A DNA stretch of 64,000 nucleotides from Campylobacterales bacterium (GCA_016938175.1 JAFGVE010000024.1:81075-145074), one strand, 5' to 3'. Counted from the first letter of the stretch, positions 53,728-63,130 are shown. The notes: generated by a model not told the origin, from the letters alone. Translations and numbers: made by a program.

Positions 53728-54873
53728 ATGAGAAGTTTTTCCAACGAATTACAATTAATATTGGAGTCATCAAGGCTGAGAGTAGATGAGCAAATTATTT
53801 TAAATTTACTAAAAAATATTGATTGGGAATTTTTTATTCACTTAGCATATATGCATGGAGTTTTACCAGTTGTATATAAAACATTAAAAGTGTTTAAAGA
53901 TAATATACCTCAAAATTTTTTTGAAAAATTAAGCTTACTTTATAAAGAGATTGCTTGTAATAACTTAATAGCTACATCAGAATTATTAAAAGTTGTTACG
54001 TATTTGCAAAATAGAGGTGTTGATGTCATAGCTTTTAAAGGACCTTTACTCTCAGATATGGCGTATGGAGATATAACTTTAAGACAATATGCAGATATAG
54101 ATATATTAGTTCCACAAGAGCAGCTTTTAAAGCTTTCAAATTTGCTTATAAAAGAAGGATATACCTCACCGTCTTCTACAACGTTATTGGAGGATAAAAG
54201 CTTCTTAGAGTTAAATAATGATTTTAATTTTTATAGTTCAAATAATATTCATATAGAAGTACATTGGAAACTGATTCGTGAGCAGATAACTCTGTATGAA
54301 CAAAACACTATATTTGAAAATAGTTCTAGTCAATTTTTACAAGGTGTTATGTTAAAGACGTTGAATATTGAAATGAATATAATTTACTTAGCATTACATG
54401 GTTCAAAACATGGATGGGAACGCATAGAATGGATAAATGATTTATATTATCTTATAGAGAAGTTTGACGTGGACTGGAATAGGGTATTGAGGCTTACAGA
54501 ACATTTTCAATGTAAGCCATCTCTTTTGTTAGGAATAGGATTAGTTGGTTCATTATATGGCATCCAACTTCCTATTTTTCTTAAAGAATCTCTTGAGAAT
54601 AGTGCAACTGAGATAGCGATTGAAAAAGTATATGGCTTTCTAAGAGAAAATATCGTTTTAGAAGAAAATTATAAGAAGTATCAAAAAATTAATCTCTTTC
54701 AATTTAGACTTATAAATAGTAAAAAAAGAAAAACTATTCATTTTTTCAATACATATTTTGCTATATCGAGAAATGATCATTTAACAATAGGTTTACCTTC
54801 TAAATTATATTTTTTATACTACTTTATTCGACCGTTTAGAGTGTTTTTTAAATTTTTTATAAAAAGAAAATAA
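53728..54873 (+). CDS. NTP_transf_5-family nucleotidyltransferase
   Basis: A 381-residue putative nucleotidyltransferase. The key block is VIAFKGPLLSDMAYGD near 95-110 followed by RQYADIDILV near 118-127, with the acidic pair D123 and D125 expected for metal binding. IHIEVHWKLI near 175-185 is another family signature. The C-terminal 100 residues are helical and basic. An ATG at 53717 is closed by TGA, so 53728 is the start. Known: such proteins accompany HprK-rel and PqqD genes in polysaccharide and lasso peptide loci; the acceptor substrate is unknown. It ends 10 bases before the convergent DUF218 gene. Confidence 0.83.
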   Translation: MRSFSNELQLILESSRLRVDEQIILNLLKNIDWEFFIHLAYMHGVLPVVYKTLKVFKDNIPQNFFEKLSLLYKEIACNNLIATSELLKVVTYLQNRGVDVIAFKGPLLSDMAYGDITLRQYADIDILVPQEQLLKLSNLLIKEGYTSPSSTTLLEDKSFLELNNDFNFYSSNNIHIEVHWKLIREQITLYEQNTIFENSSSQFLQGVMLKTLNIEMNIIYLALHGSKHGWERIEWINDLYYLIEKFDVDWNRVLRLTEHFQCKPSLLLGIGLVGSLYGIQLPIFLKESLENSATEIAIEKVYGFLRENIVLEENYKKYQKINLFQFRLINSKKRKTIHFFNTYFAISRNDHLTIGLPSKLYFLYYFIRPFRVFFKFFIKRK

Positions 54874-54883
54874 ACCTTTAGTC

Positions 54884-55477
54884 TCACTTTTCATTTGCAT
54901 CAATGATTTCTCTAAATTCTATTTGATATTCCTCGTTGAAAATAGATTTATATGTGTATTTTAAATAGTTATAGAATATTTTTAACATTTCTGATAGTGA
55001 AAAGAAAAAAGCGTGAGAGTTCATAAAGTAGCTTGAAGTTTTCCACCATTGAGCATCACTACTGACTATCATGTATTTTCCATTAATTTCAGGAATAAAC
55101 TCTTTAATCATAAAATCTACTCTTCTAGAGTGAGGTGGGTCTGTAACAATTAATACAGAGTCATAGTGATGTTTTTCGATTAAATATTGAATATATAAAA
55201 TTTCTGCCATTGTGTTTTGTAAATAAGAAACATACTTTATATTGTAACTCTTTTGGTCAATATTTTTTAGATGTTCTTTAGCTGATAAATAGAGTGTATT
55301 AGATTTAGAGTAGTCGTTTTGAAGTAAATTTAATGACTTGATAACACGTTCGTTGCCATATCCACCAAGAGAAAAAATAACATCGGATTTTTTTGCTTTA
55401 CTAGTAGTGTCTAAGAATTTACCTAAGTTTATGAAAAAAATAATTATAACTATAGTTGCTATTAGCCTTATTTTCAT
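54884..55477 (-). CDS. DUF218/YdcF-family envelope protein
   Basis: A 197-residue protein with one N-terminal membrane helix (about 4-20). The DUF218 domain is recognised by DVIFSLGGYGNERV near 33, NTMAEILYIQYLIEK near 87 and SVLIVTDPPHSRRVDFMIKEF near 106-126. Relatives include ElyC and SanA, which affect cell-wall precursors or polysaccharide metabolism. Last gene of a minus-strand polysaccharide operon, two bases after the WecG-like gene. Exact role unknown. Confidence 0.82.
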   Translation of the reverse strand: MKIRLIATIVIIIFFINLGKFLDTTSKAKKSDVIFSLGGYGNERVIKSLNLLQNDYSKSNTLYLSAKEHLKNIDQKSYNIKYVSYLQNTMAEILYIQYLIEKHHYDSVLIVTDPPHSRRVDFMIKEFIPEINGKYMIVSSDAQWWKTSSYFMNSHAFFFSLSEMLKIFYNYLKYTYKSIFNEEYQIEFREIIDANEK

Positions 55478-55479
55478 AA

Positions 55480-56196
55480 CTAATGTTTGAAGCCAATTTT
55501 ATAGAGAAATAGTTCATATAAAAAGAGAGGCGTACTTATAAAGTTACGTCTCCACAAACGTTTAGGCTCTTTTAAGAGTCTAGGCAGCCACTCTAAATGT
55601 AAATCGAGCCAAAATTGGCTAGGTCTTTGAACAGTACCTGCATAGAAGTCAAAAACTGCCCCTATTGAACTTGCAACTTTAAAATTTAGTAAACTTTTAT
55701 GTTGATGTAACCATTTTTCTTGTTTTGGTGCTGTCATTCCGATAAATAAAACATCAGGAGAAAAAGCATTGATATGAGAAATAATAATTTCGTTGTCTTC
55801 ATCTGTAAATATAGGCTTAAAGGGTGGAGAGTAGCTTTGAACTGTTATATTCGGAAATTCTTTTTGAATCTTTTTTTCAATTTTTTTAAGTGTATTTTGT
55901 GAAGCTCCCATGTAAAAAACTTTTCCATTTTCTCTGTTTAGTTTTTCAAGTAGGAAAATATGAAGATCACTGCCTGCTATTTTTTCTATATTTTGATTAT
56001 AAATTTGTTTTGCTGCCAAAACAATACCACTTCCATCAGGTATTAGCAAGTCAGAGTCTAAAAGTGCCTCTTTAAACTTTCCATCATTTTTCGCTGTAAT
56101 ATAAGAGTGTGGATTAATTGTATTGATAACTTGTTTAGCTGTGATTGGAAGATTTTCAAGTGGTTCTATAAAAACTGTATAACCCATGATATTCAT
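55480..56196 (-). CDS. WecG/TagA/CpsF-family glycosyltransferase
   Basis: A GT26 enzyme of 238 residues transferring a sugar to a lipid-linked acceptor. Motifs: AKNDGKFKEALLDSDLLIPDG near 35-55, IAGSDLHIFLLEKL near 72, KVFYMGAS near 90 and the APKQEKWLHQHKS block near 150. AVFDFYAGTVQRPSQFWLDL and HLEWLPRLLKEP near 180-215 are the C-terminal family signature. AAGGA precedes the ATG. Neighbours are the acyltransferase and GT4 genes, so it likely builds the second step of a repeat unit. Confidence 0.92.
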   Translation of the reverse strand: MNIMGYTVFIEPLENLPITAKQVINTINPHSYITAKNDGKFKEALLDSDLLIPDGSGIVLAAKQIYNQNIEKIAGSDLHIFLLEKLNRENGKVFYMGASQNTLKKIEKKIQKEFPNITVQSYSPPFKPIFTDEDNEIIISHINAFSPDVLFIGMTAPKQEKWLHQHKSLLNFKVASSIGAVFDFYAGTVQRPSQFWLDLHLEWLPRLLKEPKRLWRRNFISTPLFLYELFLYKIGFKH

Positions 56197-56205
56197 ATTG
56201 AGTCC

Positions 56206-57192
56206 TTATATAATAGATTTTAAATATTTTATTTTGCTAAGTGTGTAAACAAATATATAGCTACATACTAAAACTAAAAGATAAAAAAGAGGTAAGTAGA
56301 GTAAGTCGTTCATAGTCATGTAAGGTTCAAAGACGAGAATAAATACTGCATGTACAAGATAAGTGCCAAAAGAAAAAATAGATAAATTAATCCATAAATT
56401 ACTTGATAGTTTAAAAGTGACTTGTGTGTTAAGTAAAAAAAGATAGAGTGTAATAGCTTGTAAAGGTAAAAAAATGGTAAAAATAGAGATGTCTATATGA
56501 AAATAGTGTTCTCTGATAATATCTGCCACAGAGCTAAAGAAAACTAGGCTGAAAAAAATCACACCATATAAATGGGAATATTTTATAAAGCTATCTCTGT
56601 TTTTATATAAATAGTGCCCAAGGAAAAAGTACCCTATATAGCCAATGAAAAAAGAAAAAATTGTCCCTTCATTTTCAAAGTATTGACTTAAAATGTTATT
56701 CAAAATTGTAAAGATAAATAGAATAATAATTAACTTTTTAATTTCACCTATTGATAAGTGTTGTAAGAATACTCTAAAATAAGGTGTAAATACATATAGT
56801 CCTATAATCGCATACATAAACCAAAGATGATCAAATGCACCTGACTTAACAAAAACACCTGCAAGATTAAAAAGTGTGTAATCTTCAAAAATATATAAGT
56901 ACATCAAAAAAAACACAGACCAAAACAGTGTCGGTATAAGAACTTTACTCATACGTTTTTTGTAAAAAAACTCTGTAGACTCATTACGATTGTCAAGTAA
57001 TAATGCACCACTTACCATAAACAATACTGGTACACTCCAAAATAGAGATCTATGAATAACTGATACAATCCATGAACTCAATTTATCAAAATGAAAAGTA
57101 TCTGATGTCTCATATACAGCTGTAATACGAATAAGTATAACGGCAAGAATACTGAGTACACGTAAAATATCCAGTCTTAAATCTCTAGTCAT
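56206..57192 (-). CDS. Acyltransferase-3 family membrane protein
   Basis: A 328-residue integral membrane protein with about ten helices and the acyltransferase-3 (OafA/YrhL-like) opening RLDILRVLSILAVILIRITA. SVPVLFMVSGALLL near 53 is the next hallmark, followed by WFMYAIIGLYVFTPYFRVFL near 120. Known: these enzymes O-acetylate or O-succinylate surface polysaccharides. The catalytic histidine usually found after the first helix is not obvious here (ILIRITAV). The stop is nine bases from the WecG-like start, and its ATG overlaps the preceding glycosyltransferase stop by four bases. Confidence 0.85.
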   Translation of the reverse strand: MTRDLRLDILRVLSILAVILIRITAVYETSDTFHFDKLSSWIVSVIHRSLFWSVPVLFMVSGALLLDNRNESTEFFYKKRMSKVLIPTLFWSVFFLMYLYIFEDYTLFNLAGVFVKSGAFDHLWFMYAIIGLYVFTPYFRVFLQHLSIGEIKKLIIILFIFTILNNILSQYFENEGTIFSFFIGYIGYFFLGHYLYKNRDSFIKYSHLYGVIFFSLVFFSSVADIIREHYFHIDISIFTIFLPLQAITLYLFLLNTQVTFKLSSNLWINLSIFSFGTYLVHAVFILVFEPYMTMNDLLYLPLFYLLVLVCSYIFVYTLSKIKYLKSII

Positions 57193-58301
57193 CTGTTTTC
57201 CTTTAAAAGACTTACTAAATTTTCTTCAAATCGTTTTAAACTAAAGTTTTCCAAATACCGTTTTCTACAAATTTCACTGCTTTTTTTATTAACTAAGGTT
57301 GTAATGACATACTGTAATTTTTCCTCAAGTTCAGAAAACTCTTTGATTAGTACTCCAGTATCTTTATTGACAATATATGGGATAGATGCTTCATCTGTAG
57401 CTAATATTGGAAGTCCATAAGAAAAGGCTTCTAGGACTGAGAGTGGAAACGCTTCATTTGGATATCTTGTAGGAAATAAAAATACATGAGAATTTTCAAA
57501 TAGTTTTTGTTTTTGTGTCCCATTGACAAAACCATGAAAAGTGATGTTGTCTTGAAGATGATTGTCTTGTATGTAATTGAAAAATTCTACTTCATCATTT
57601 TCATTTTGCCAACCTCCAGCAAAATGAAAATGCATTTTTGTATTTTGAAAAGTTTTGGCAAGTTTTAATACCTCAAAATACCCCTTCGATTTTATCATAT
57701 TTGAGAGGTATAAAATATTCATTGAGCTAAAGTCTTTGTTTTGAATGTAGTTTGTAAAACTCTTTTGTGTATGATGATCTTCAACTCCATTTGGAAGAAA
57801 GTAAGTATGTTGATAGGTTGCAACATTATTAAAATCATCTTCGAGCATAGGACTTAAAAGTATTAGATTTACATCATTAAGAAAAAAGCGTGTTAAAGAT
57901 TTTTTATAATTAGCTGTAGAAATAAAGTTATTTACACCTTTTGTATGATAATGATAGTAAATGTCCAAAGGTTTAAAGAGTTTGTAACACTTCCAGAGTG
58001 TTGAGAGTAAGACATCACGATAAAAAGCAACACTTTTTATTGAGGCCGTAAAGTAGAGTTTATGAGGTCGAAAAACTAGTAAATTCCATAATATTTTGAT
58101 ATAAAGCTCTAATACAAGGTATATCTTTTTGAGATTTATTTTTCCAATATCTTGAATTGTATCGGAGGATTTTATAGTTATAAATTTACAAATAAACTTC
58201 GTTTGTAAAGTGTCACTTGATGCTATAAAATCACCAACTTGTGCTGCGCCATGTGCGGGAGGGGATCTATGAAGAACACACAATAGTTTAGTTTGGCTCA
58301 T
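57189..58301 (-). CDS. Family 4 glycosyltransferase
   Basis: A GT4-type (GT-B fold) enzyme of about 370 residues. The start at 58301 is preferred; an earlier ATG at 58340 would overlap the acetyltransferase by 53 bases. The N-terminal half opens KLLCVLHRSPPAHGAAQVGDF. The C-terminal half has ILYLSNMIKSKGYFEVLKLA near 215, FHFAGGW near 243, ITFHGFVNGTQKQKLFENSHVFLFP near 275-300 and the donor site EAFPLSVLEAFSYGLPILATD near 305-325. Retaining sugar transfer from a nucleotide sugar to a lipid-linked oligosaccharide is expected. Donor and acceptor are unknown. Confidence 0.88.
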   Translation of the reverse strand: MSQTKLLCVLHRSPPAHGAAQVGDFIASSDTLQTKFICKFITIKSSDTIQDIGKINLKKIYLVLELYIKILWNLLVFRPHKLYFTASIKSVAFYRDVLLSTLWKCYKLFKPLDIYYHYHTKGVNNFISTANYKKSLTRFFLNDVNLILLSPMLEDDFNNVATYQHTYFLPNGVEDHHTQKSFTNYIQNKDFSSMNILYLSNMIKSKGYFEVLKLAKTFQNTKMHFHFAGGWQNENDEVEFFNYIQDNHLQDNITFHGFVNGTQKQKLFENSHVFLFPTRYPNEAFPLSVLEAFSYGLPILATDEASIPYIVNKDTGVLIKEFSELEEKLQYVITTLVNKKSSEICRKRYLENFSLKRFEENLVSLLKENR

Positions 58302-58800
58302 CTTCTCTCTTTTTAATGATTTTTGCTGGATTGCCTGCATAAATCATATTTTCTTCAAGGTCTTTTACAACTACAGATCCTGCACCTATGATGACATTGT
58401 CGCCAATAGTTATTGGACCAATAATACATACATTTGGACCTATGTCTACATTATCTCCTATAATTGGAGAATCAGAAAAGACATCTTTTTGTAACTCTTT
58501 GTGACCAATAGTAGTATTGTGTCTCAATGTACAATTTTTTCCTATTATACAGTGATCGTTGACGACTAAACCCTGGCCATGGTAGAGCTTCAGTCCTGAA
58601 CCTACTTGAGTGTTCCAAGGGAGTTCTATTGATAAAATCCATTCAAAGACAACTCTGTAAAATACTAAATATGGAATGAGTAAATAAAAGAGAGGTTTTG
58701 GTGCTCTACGAAACATTTGTGCCAGTCTAAAATGAAATAAGACCAGTTGTGCTTTAATATTACCTTTATTCGCGTACCAGTCTTGTAGTAGATATTCCAT
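58288..58800 (-). CDS. Hexapeptide-repeat acetyltransferase (WcaB/CysE-like)
   Basis: A 170-residue left-handed beta-helix acyltransferase. An N-terminal helical, partly hydrophobic stretch (about 30-60) is followed by hexapeptide repeats from about 65: TQVGSGLKLYHGQGLVVNDH, IIGDNVDIGPNVCIIG and DNVIIGAGSVVVKDL. The H-G pair near 75 carries the active-site histidine. It resembles serine O-acetyltransferases and WcaB, used to acetylate a sugar in surface polysaccharides. It overlaps the downstream GT4 gene. Confidence 0.87.
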   Translation of the reverse strand: MEYLLQDWYANKGNIKAQLVLFHFRLAQMFRRAPKPLFYLLIPYLVFYRVVFEWILSIELPWNTQVGSGLKLYHGQGLVVNDHCIIGKNCTLRHNTTIGHKELQKDVFSDSPIIGDNVDIGPNVCIIGPITIGDNVIIGAGSVVVKDLEENMIYAGNPAKIIKKREDEPN

Positions 58801-58804
58801 ATGT

Positions 58805-59719
58805 TTACCTTTGAAAAAAACTAACTGTTTTAATATACTCTAAAATTTTTTTCTTGAGTTTACTGTAAAAAGTATATTGGTTTTTAAAGTCATTGATTAT
58901 AGTCTTATTAGGTGTAATATTATCAATAAAATTAAATTTACATGTATTGGAATTATCAATCTTTGAATCATAAATGTTAGTATTATTACAGTGCGTAGCC
59001 TTTGTACTAAAACCGATATTATTTACTTTGGAAGTAGTTGGATAGATAGTGTACTTTTGTACTTTATACATTGCATATGCCCATCGTATAGCCCATGAGT
59101 TATTTTTTTTGTTCATATAATCTTGCAGCATTTTGGTAAGATCGACTCCTCCCATATTAAACTTATTGATGGCCTTTTTATTTTGGATAAAGTCTTTATA
59201 GTCAGTGATTTCCCAATCAATATCTTGCCATCTGTCTATCCATGTTGCCCATCCCCAAGATGCAGGACGTAAACCTATATACACATCTTCTTTATAAGCC
59301 TTTAAAGAGTTCAGTGGAATCGTATGTCCAGAAATTGAAAAAACTTTTGCAGTATCTTTGTAAAAGTCTAATGCCTGATTCATATAGCATAAAAAGTTTG
59401 GTGAGGTTACAATATCATCCTCAAGAACAATTATTTTTTGATACTTGTTGAGTATTTCACTCGCTCCTTCTATAACAGATTTTGCAAGTCCAAAGTTTTT
59501 ATCTCGTTCAATAATAGTTATTGAATGAAAGCCTTGTATGGTTTCAAGATATTTACGAACATTATTAACATCATTTTTGCCTTCACTATTTTTAGCTCCA
59601 TCAGAAAAGATATATAAGTCACTTGCATCCGCTAGATAGTTTTTCTGTAAGGCATTTATAGTTAATTTGACCTCTTCTAAACGGTTGTATACAAAAAGAA
59701 CAATTGGTGCATAACTCAT
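58805..59719 (-). CDS. GT-A type glycosyltransferase, GT2-like
   Basis: A 304-residue glycosyltransferase-like protein. The N-terminal half has PIVLFVYNRLEEVKLTINAL at the start, DLYIFSDGAKNSEGKN near 33-48, KIIVLEDDIVTSPNFLCYMN near 94-113 (DxD equivalent EDD) and ASWGWATWIDRWQDIDW near 155-171, a block shared by a group of sugar transferases in capsule loci. The C-terminal third is rich in Asn and Lys and less conserved-looking. Donor and acceptor are unknown. It overlaps the preceding GT2 gene by four bases. Confidence 0.83.
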   Translation of the reverse strand: MSYAPIVLFVYNRLEEVKLTINALQKNYLADASDLYIFSDGAKNSEGKNDVNNVRKYLETIQGFHSITIIERDKNFGLAKSVIEGASEILNKYQKIIVLEDDIVTSPNFLCYMNQALDFYKDTAKVFSISGHTIPLNSLKAYKEDVYIGLRPASWGWATWIDRWQDIDWEITDYKDFIQNKKAINKFNMGGVDLTKMLQDYMNKKNNSWAIRWAYAMYKVQKYTIYPTTSKVNNIGFSTKATHCNNTNIYDSKIDNSNTCKFNFIDNITPNKTIINDFKNQYTFYSKLKKKILEYIKTVSFFQR

Positions 59720-60690
59720 TTTTTTTCCTTTCTACTTAATATATAGTTTTTGTACAGTGAATTAGTTTTTAGTGCCACAAGGTGAAGCGATTGTTTGAGA
59801 AAGTTTGGTGAAAATACTAAAAGAGCATAGATGAAAAGTTTAAAATCTTTTTTGGCAAATTTTGTCATATATTTAAACTCTTTCTTAGCCTCTAATGCTT
59901 CTCCAAGTCTCAAGAAAATTGCAAGTCTAATTTTATGCCATGAAGCGATATACTGTTTTAATCCTTGGAGCCTTTTTGTATCTTTAAGCTCTAAGAGTTC
60001 ATAAAGTCCTTCTCCAACTTTATTATGAGTATCTGGGATTCGTGGAGCAATATTTAAACCTTCATCAACACGATTAAAAATAGCTTTTTCTTGACTTGAA
60101 TAGACTATGTCATATTTAGCAGCGAGTCTTGCCCATGTTAGTAAGTCTTCGCCAGCTCTAATACCTATGGGAAAACCACCTATTGATTCTATGGCTTTTT
60201 TCTCAACCATAATTGCAGAAGTCCATAAAATAGGATCTGATTTTGATGCAATATCAAAATAGTTATTTAAGATTCCATCATGAAAGTCTTGTGGAAGTCC
60301 TCTTATAACAAGAGATTGATACTGATGTTTATTATTTAAAATTTTGTAGTTAGAAGCAAAGACTGAACAGTGAGGATAGTTGTTTTTTAGTCTTATCATA
60401 CTTTCTAAAAAATCATTTTCCCATAAGTCATCAGCATCAAGAAATAGAAGAAAAGAACTCTTTGATTCTAGAATTCCTCTATTTCTAGCAGATGAAACAC
60501 CAGAATTTTTTTGATTTACTACTCTAATTCTATCATCTTTAAAAGATGCCACTTCTACAAGACTTTTATCTGTAGAACCATCATCAACAATCACCACTTC
60601 AAACTCTTTATATGTCTGGTTTATGACACAGTTTAAAGTCTGTGCAATATATTTTTCTTTATTGTAGAGTGGAATAATTATACTAAGCAT
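59716..60690 (-). CDS. Family 2 glycosyltransferase
   Basis: A GT2 enzyme of about 324 residues beginning MLSIIIPLYNKEKYIAQTL; the start at 60690 is preferred over one at 60714 because AAGGA lies six bases upstream. VVIVDDGSTDKSL near 35-47, GVSSARNRGI near 70 and LLFLDADDLWENDFLE near 82-97 (DAD is the metal site) are the standard motifs. The C-terminal 100 residues are basic and helical. Inverting transfer to a growing oligosaccharide is expected. The start region overlaps the stop of the O-antigen ligase-like gene by eight bases. Confidence 0.9.
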   Translation of the reverse strand: MLSIIIPLYNKEKYIAQTLNCVINQTYKEFEVVIVDDGSTDKSLVEVASFKDDRIRVVNQKNSGVSSARNRGILESKSSFLLFLDADDLWENDFLESMIRLKNNYPHCSVFASNYKILNNKHQYQSLVIRGLPQDFHDGILNNYFDIASKSDPILWTSAIMVEKKAIESIGGFPIGIRAGEDLLTWARLAAKYDIVYSSQEKAIFNRVDEGLNIAPRIPDTHNKVGEGLYELLELKDTKRLQGLKQYIASWHKIRLAIFLRLGEALEAKKEFKYMTKFAKKDFKLFIYALLVFSPNFLKQSLHLVALKTNSLYKNYILSRKEKK

Positions 60691-61990
60691 ACGAGTCCTT
60701 ATTATTTTCCTCAAATCTTGATGCCATAAAAATACCTATAAATATAAATGGATAGGCATGAGCAGCAAAAGCATAATTAACTACATTGTCAAAATTCATT
60801 GATGGTAAAATTGCTGCATACGATAAAATTGCAAGGACAGCACTGACCTGAGTTTGTGTACGCGGTAGTTTATGGACATGTTTCATTAGAAATATATATG
60901 TCATCAATGGAAACAATAAATAGAGCCAGACACCAATTTTTCCAGTATCACAAGCTAGTTGGACAAAGTCATTATGTGGTACTTTTAAACCTCCAAAAAC
61001 ATAATGAGTATACATGTAATGCTGTACTGCCCCTAAACCAGAACCAAGCCATCTATTATCAACGTAAAATCTTTTTAAAAGGTCTGCCCACATAGTTGCG
61101 CGCATACTTGTATTAAGATTGTTTTTTTCATATGATTCAGTAATATCATTAATTGACTGTACTTTCTCAGGAACATAAAACATTTTTTCTTTGATTGATG
61201 GCACATAGAGAATCATTGAGACTCCTATAAGTACACCACCCAAGATAAAGGGAAGAGAAGCAAGTTTGAAGCGTAGATAAGTCCACATAATCAACATTAT
61301 TCCAATGGATAGAACCCCTGTTCGTACACTTTGGAGTGTAGCAGATAAAATAAACCACAGTATTAAGAAAAGATACTTTTTCTCTTTTGTTCTCCACCAC
61401 ATAACTAGTGAAACTGCCGACATAACAGCAAGATAGTCTGCAAGAGTTGAAATGGGCCAGAATACTCCATTAAGATAAAAAAACCATACTCCTACGATAT
61501 GAGTCATGAAGCCACCGAGAAAAATTGAGACTATAAGAGCAGCTATTAGCATCCATCTTATAGCAACAAAAATGAAGTCTTTAGATTGTACAAATGTAGC
61601 TGCAAAAAGTAGTGCCACAAAAGGGTATAGATATTTTAGAAACATACGAATGGCGTATGGGAGACTAGGTGCTAGTACAATTGCTATGATAAGCCATAAT
61701 AAAAATATTAGATATACACCTGTGAAAAGGTTAAATCTAGGAGATTTTCTCATCATTATGAATGCAAAAATCATCATTAAAAGCCATATCATTAAGCGAA
61801 TGGAAGAGAGACCAAGTGTTGAAATGGCAATCATACCAGTTGCTAGTGTGAAGATTAAAAACTTTTCTCTACCATTGAGAAGGACTTCTTCTGTTGCAGA
61901 GAGCTTTACGTAAGAGTCTTTAGAGAATAGTAGTCTAAAAGCGTAAAGAGTAACAAAAGTAAAGACTAAAATGTTAATGAGTGCAAACAT
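60683..61990 (-). CDS. O-antigen ligase/polymerase family membrane protein
   Basis: A 435-residue integral membrane protein with about eleven hydrophobic segments and a large periplasmic loop near 270-340. Within it lies NTSMRATMWADLLKRFYVDNRWLGSGLGAVQHYMY, summarised by the R-x-x-x-W and GxGxG pattern, the Wzy_C/O-antigen ligase signature. HNDFVQLACDTGKIG near 340 is also conserved. Known: such proteins polymerise repeat units (Wzy) or attach them to lipid A (WaaL). Which of the two this is cannot be decided; presence inside a Wza/Wzc-type locus favours a polymerase. Confidence 0.85.
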   Translation of the reverse strand: MFALINILVFTFVTLYAFRLLFSKDSYVKLSATEEVLLNGREKFLIFTLATGMIAISTLGLSSIRLMIWLLMMIFAFIMMRKSPRFNLFTGVYLIFLLWLIIAIVLAPSLPYAIRMFLKYLYPFVALLFAATFVQSKDFIFVAIRWMLIAALIVSIFLGGFMTHIVGVWFFYLNGVFWPISTLADYLAVMSAVSLVMWWRTKEKKYLFLILWFILSATLQSVRTGVLSIGIMLIMWTYLRFKLASLPFILGGVLIGVSMILYVPSIKEKMFYVPEKVQSINDITESYEKNNLNTSMRATMWADLLKRFYVDNRWLGSGLGAVQHYMYTHYVFGGLKVPHNDFVQLACDTGKIGVWLYLLFPLMTYIFLMKHVHKLPRTQTQVSAVLAILSYAAILPSMNFDNVVNYAFAAHAYPFIFIGIFMASRFEENNKDSYA

Positions 61991-63130
61991 CTACGCTCTC
62001 TCTTTTAAGACTTCGGAGTATAGTTGAGAAATCTTTTCTTTATATGAATTATATGAAAAGTATTGTATCACTCTTTTGTGAGCATTTTGAGCTAGTTGGT
62101 GACGCTTATTTGAACTATTGAGTAAGTTTATTATTGCTTTTTCTAATTCATTTGAGTCTTCACAAGGGAACAGAACTCCAGATATATTGTCTTCTATGAC
62201 CTCTGTGAGTCCATCTACATTAGAAGCTATAACTGGAATATTGTAGTTCATCGCTTCTATTGCTGTAAGTCCAAATCCTTCAAAGCGTGAAGGTATTACA
62301 ACTATATCCATCTGTTGGTAAAAAGATTTTAGGTTTTCTTTTGGTTGTAAACCAACCCACTCTATATTGTTTTTTATATTTAAATCTTTTGCTAACTCGT
62401 GCAGAGTATCTCTACTTTTTCCATCGCCCACTATAAGAAGTCTTATATTTTCAAAGTGTTTTACAAGATGTGTCATTGCATGTAGCATAACGTCTATTCC
62501 CTTTTCTGGGCTTAGTCTTGAGACCACACCTAAAGTAAAGCTGTTGTCTTGTTTTGCAATTATTTTAGTATTATCTATATCTATGCAGTTGTATATGGTG
62601 AAATGTTTACGACCATTTTGCAAAGACTCTGGAGTAAATATTTTTGCATCTGTGTCAAAAAAAGCTTTTTCAGAAGCTTGTGAAACACATAAAAAGGCCT
62701 CTAATATATATTTAGTTAAAAACTGGGGAATAAATTTGTTTTTGTAGATATGTCCTGGAACATGTGCAGTTGCAAGAATTTTTTGTACGCCAAGTATCTT
62801 AAAAAGTATAATCGCAATGGAACCTGGATTCATGTATTGAACATGTACAACATCTGGTTTTGAGATGATTAAGTTTTGTTTGAAACCTTTATAAAGAAAA
62901 AAGACTTTCTCTTTTAATGTTGTTGGGCGATGACCATTGTGAGACATTAAAAAAACTTCTGCACCAGCAAGTTGCATGTACTTTACCATATGGTCGTCAT
63001 ATTCAAAATAGCAAAGTACATCTACCTTATAATTAGTTTCAATAAGAGCTCGTACTAAGTTTAATGTTTGATATTCTGTACCTCCTAGTTGTAAGCAAGG
63101 AATTGCAATAAGAACTTTTTTTTGTTTCAT
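61991..63130 (-). CDS. Family 4 glycosyltransferase
   Basis: A GT4 enzyme of about 379 residues. The start at 63130 gives an ATGA overlap with the upstream gene; an ATG at 63151 would overlap more. Opening KKVLIAIPCLQLGGTEYQTLNL has the glycine-rich acceptor loop. The C-terminal half shows GVVSRLSPEKGIDVMLHAM near 205, LLIVGDGKSRDTL near 233, NNIEWVGLQPKENLKSFYQ near 255 and the donor site PSRFEGFGLTAIEAMNYNIPVIAS near 280-305. A retaining sugar transferase; specificity unknown. One base separates it from the O-antigen ligase-like gene. Confidence 0.92.
   Translation of the reverse strand: MKQKKVLIAIPCLQLGGTEYQTLNLVRALIETNYKVDVLCYFEYDDHMVKYMQLAGAEVFLMSHNGHRPTTLKEKVFFLYKGFKQNLIISKPDVVHVQYMNPGSIAIILFKILGVQKILATAHVPGHIYKNKFIPQFLTKYILEAFLCVSQASEKAFFDTDAKIFTPESLQNGRKHFTIYNCIDIDNTKIIAKQDNSFTLGVVSRLSPEKGIDVMLHAMTHLVKHFENIRLLIVGDGKSRDTLHELAKDLNIKNNIEWVGLQPKENLKSFYQQMDIVVIPSRFEGFGLTAIEAMNYNIPVIASNVDGLTEVIEDNISGVLFPCEDSNELEKAIINLLNSSNKRHQLAQNAHKRVIQYFSYNSYKEKISQLYSEVLKERA

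Noticed and set aside
52228..54873. Lasso peptide biosynthesis cluster
   Set aside because: HprK-like, PqqD-like and nucleotidyltransferase genes are shared with some lasso clusters, but there is no asparagine-synthetase-like cyclase or transglutaminase-like protease, and the small protein has a Tat signal rather than a lasso precursor layout.
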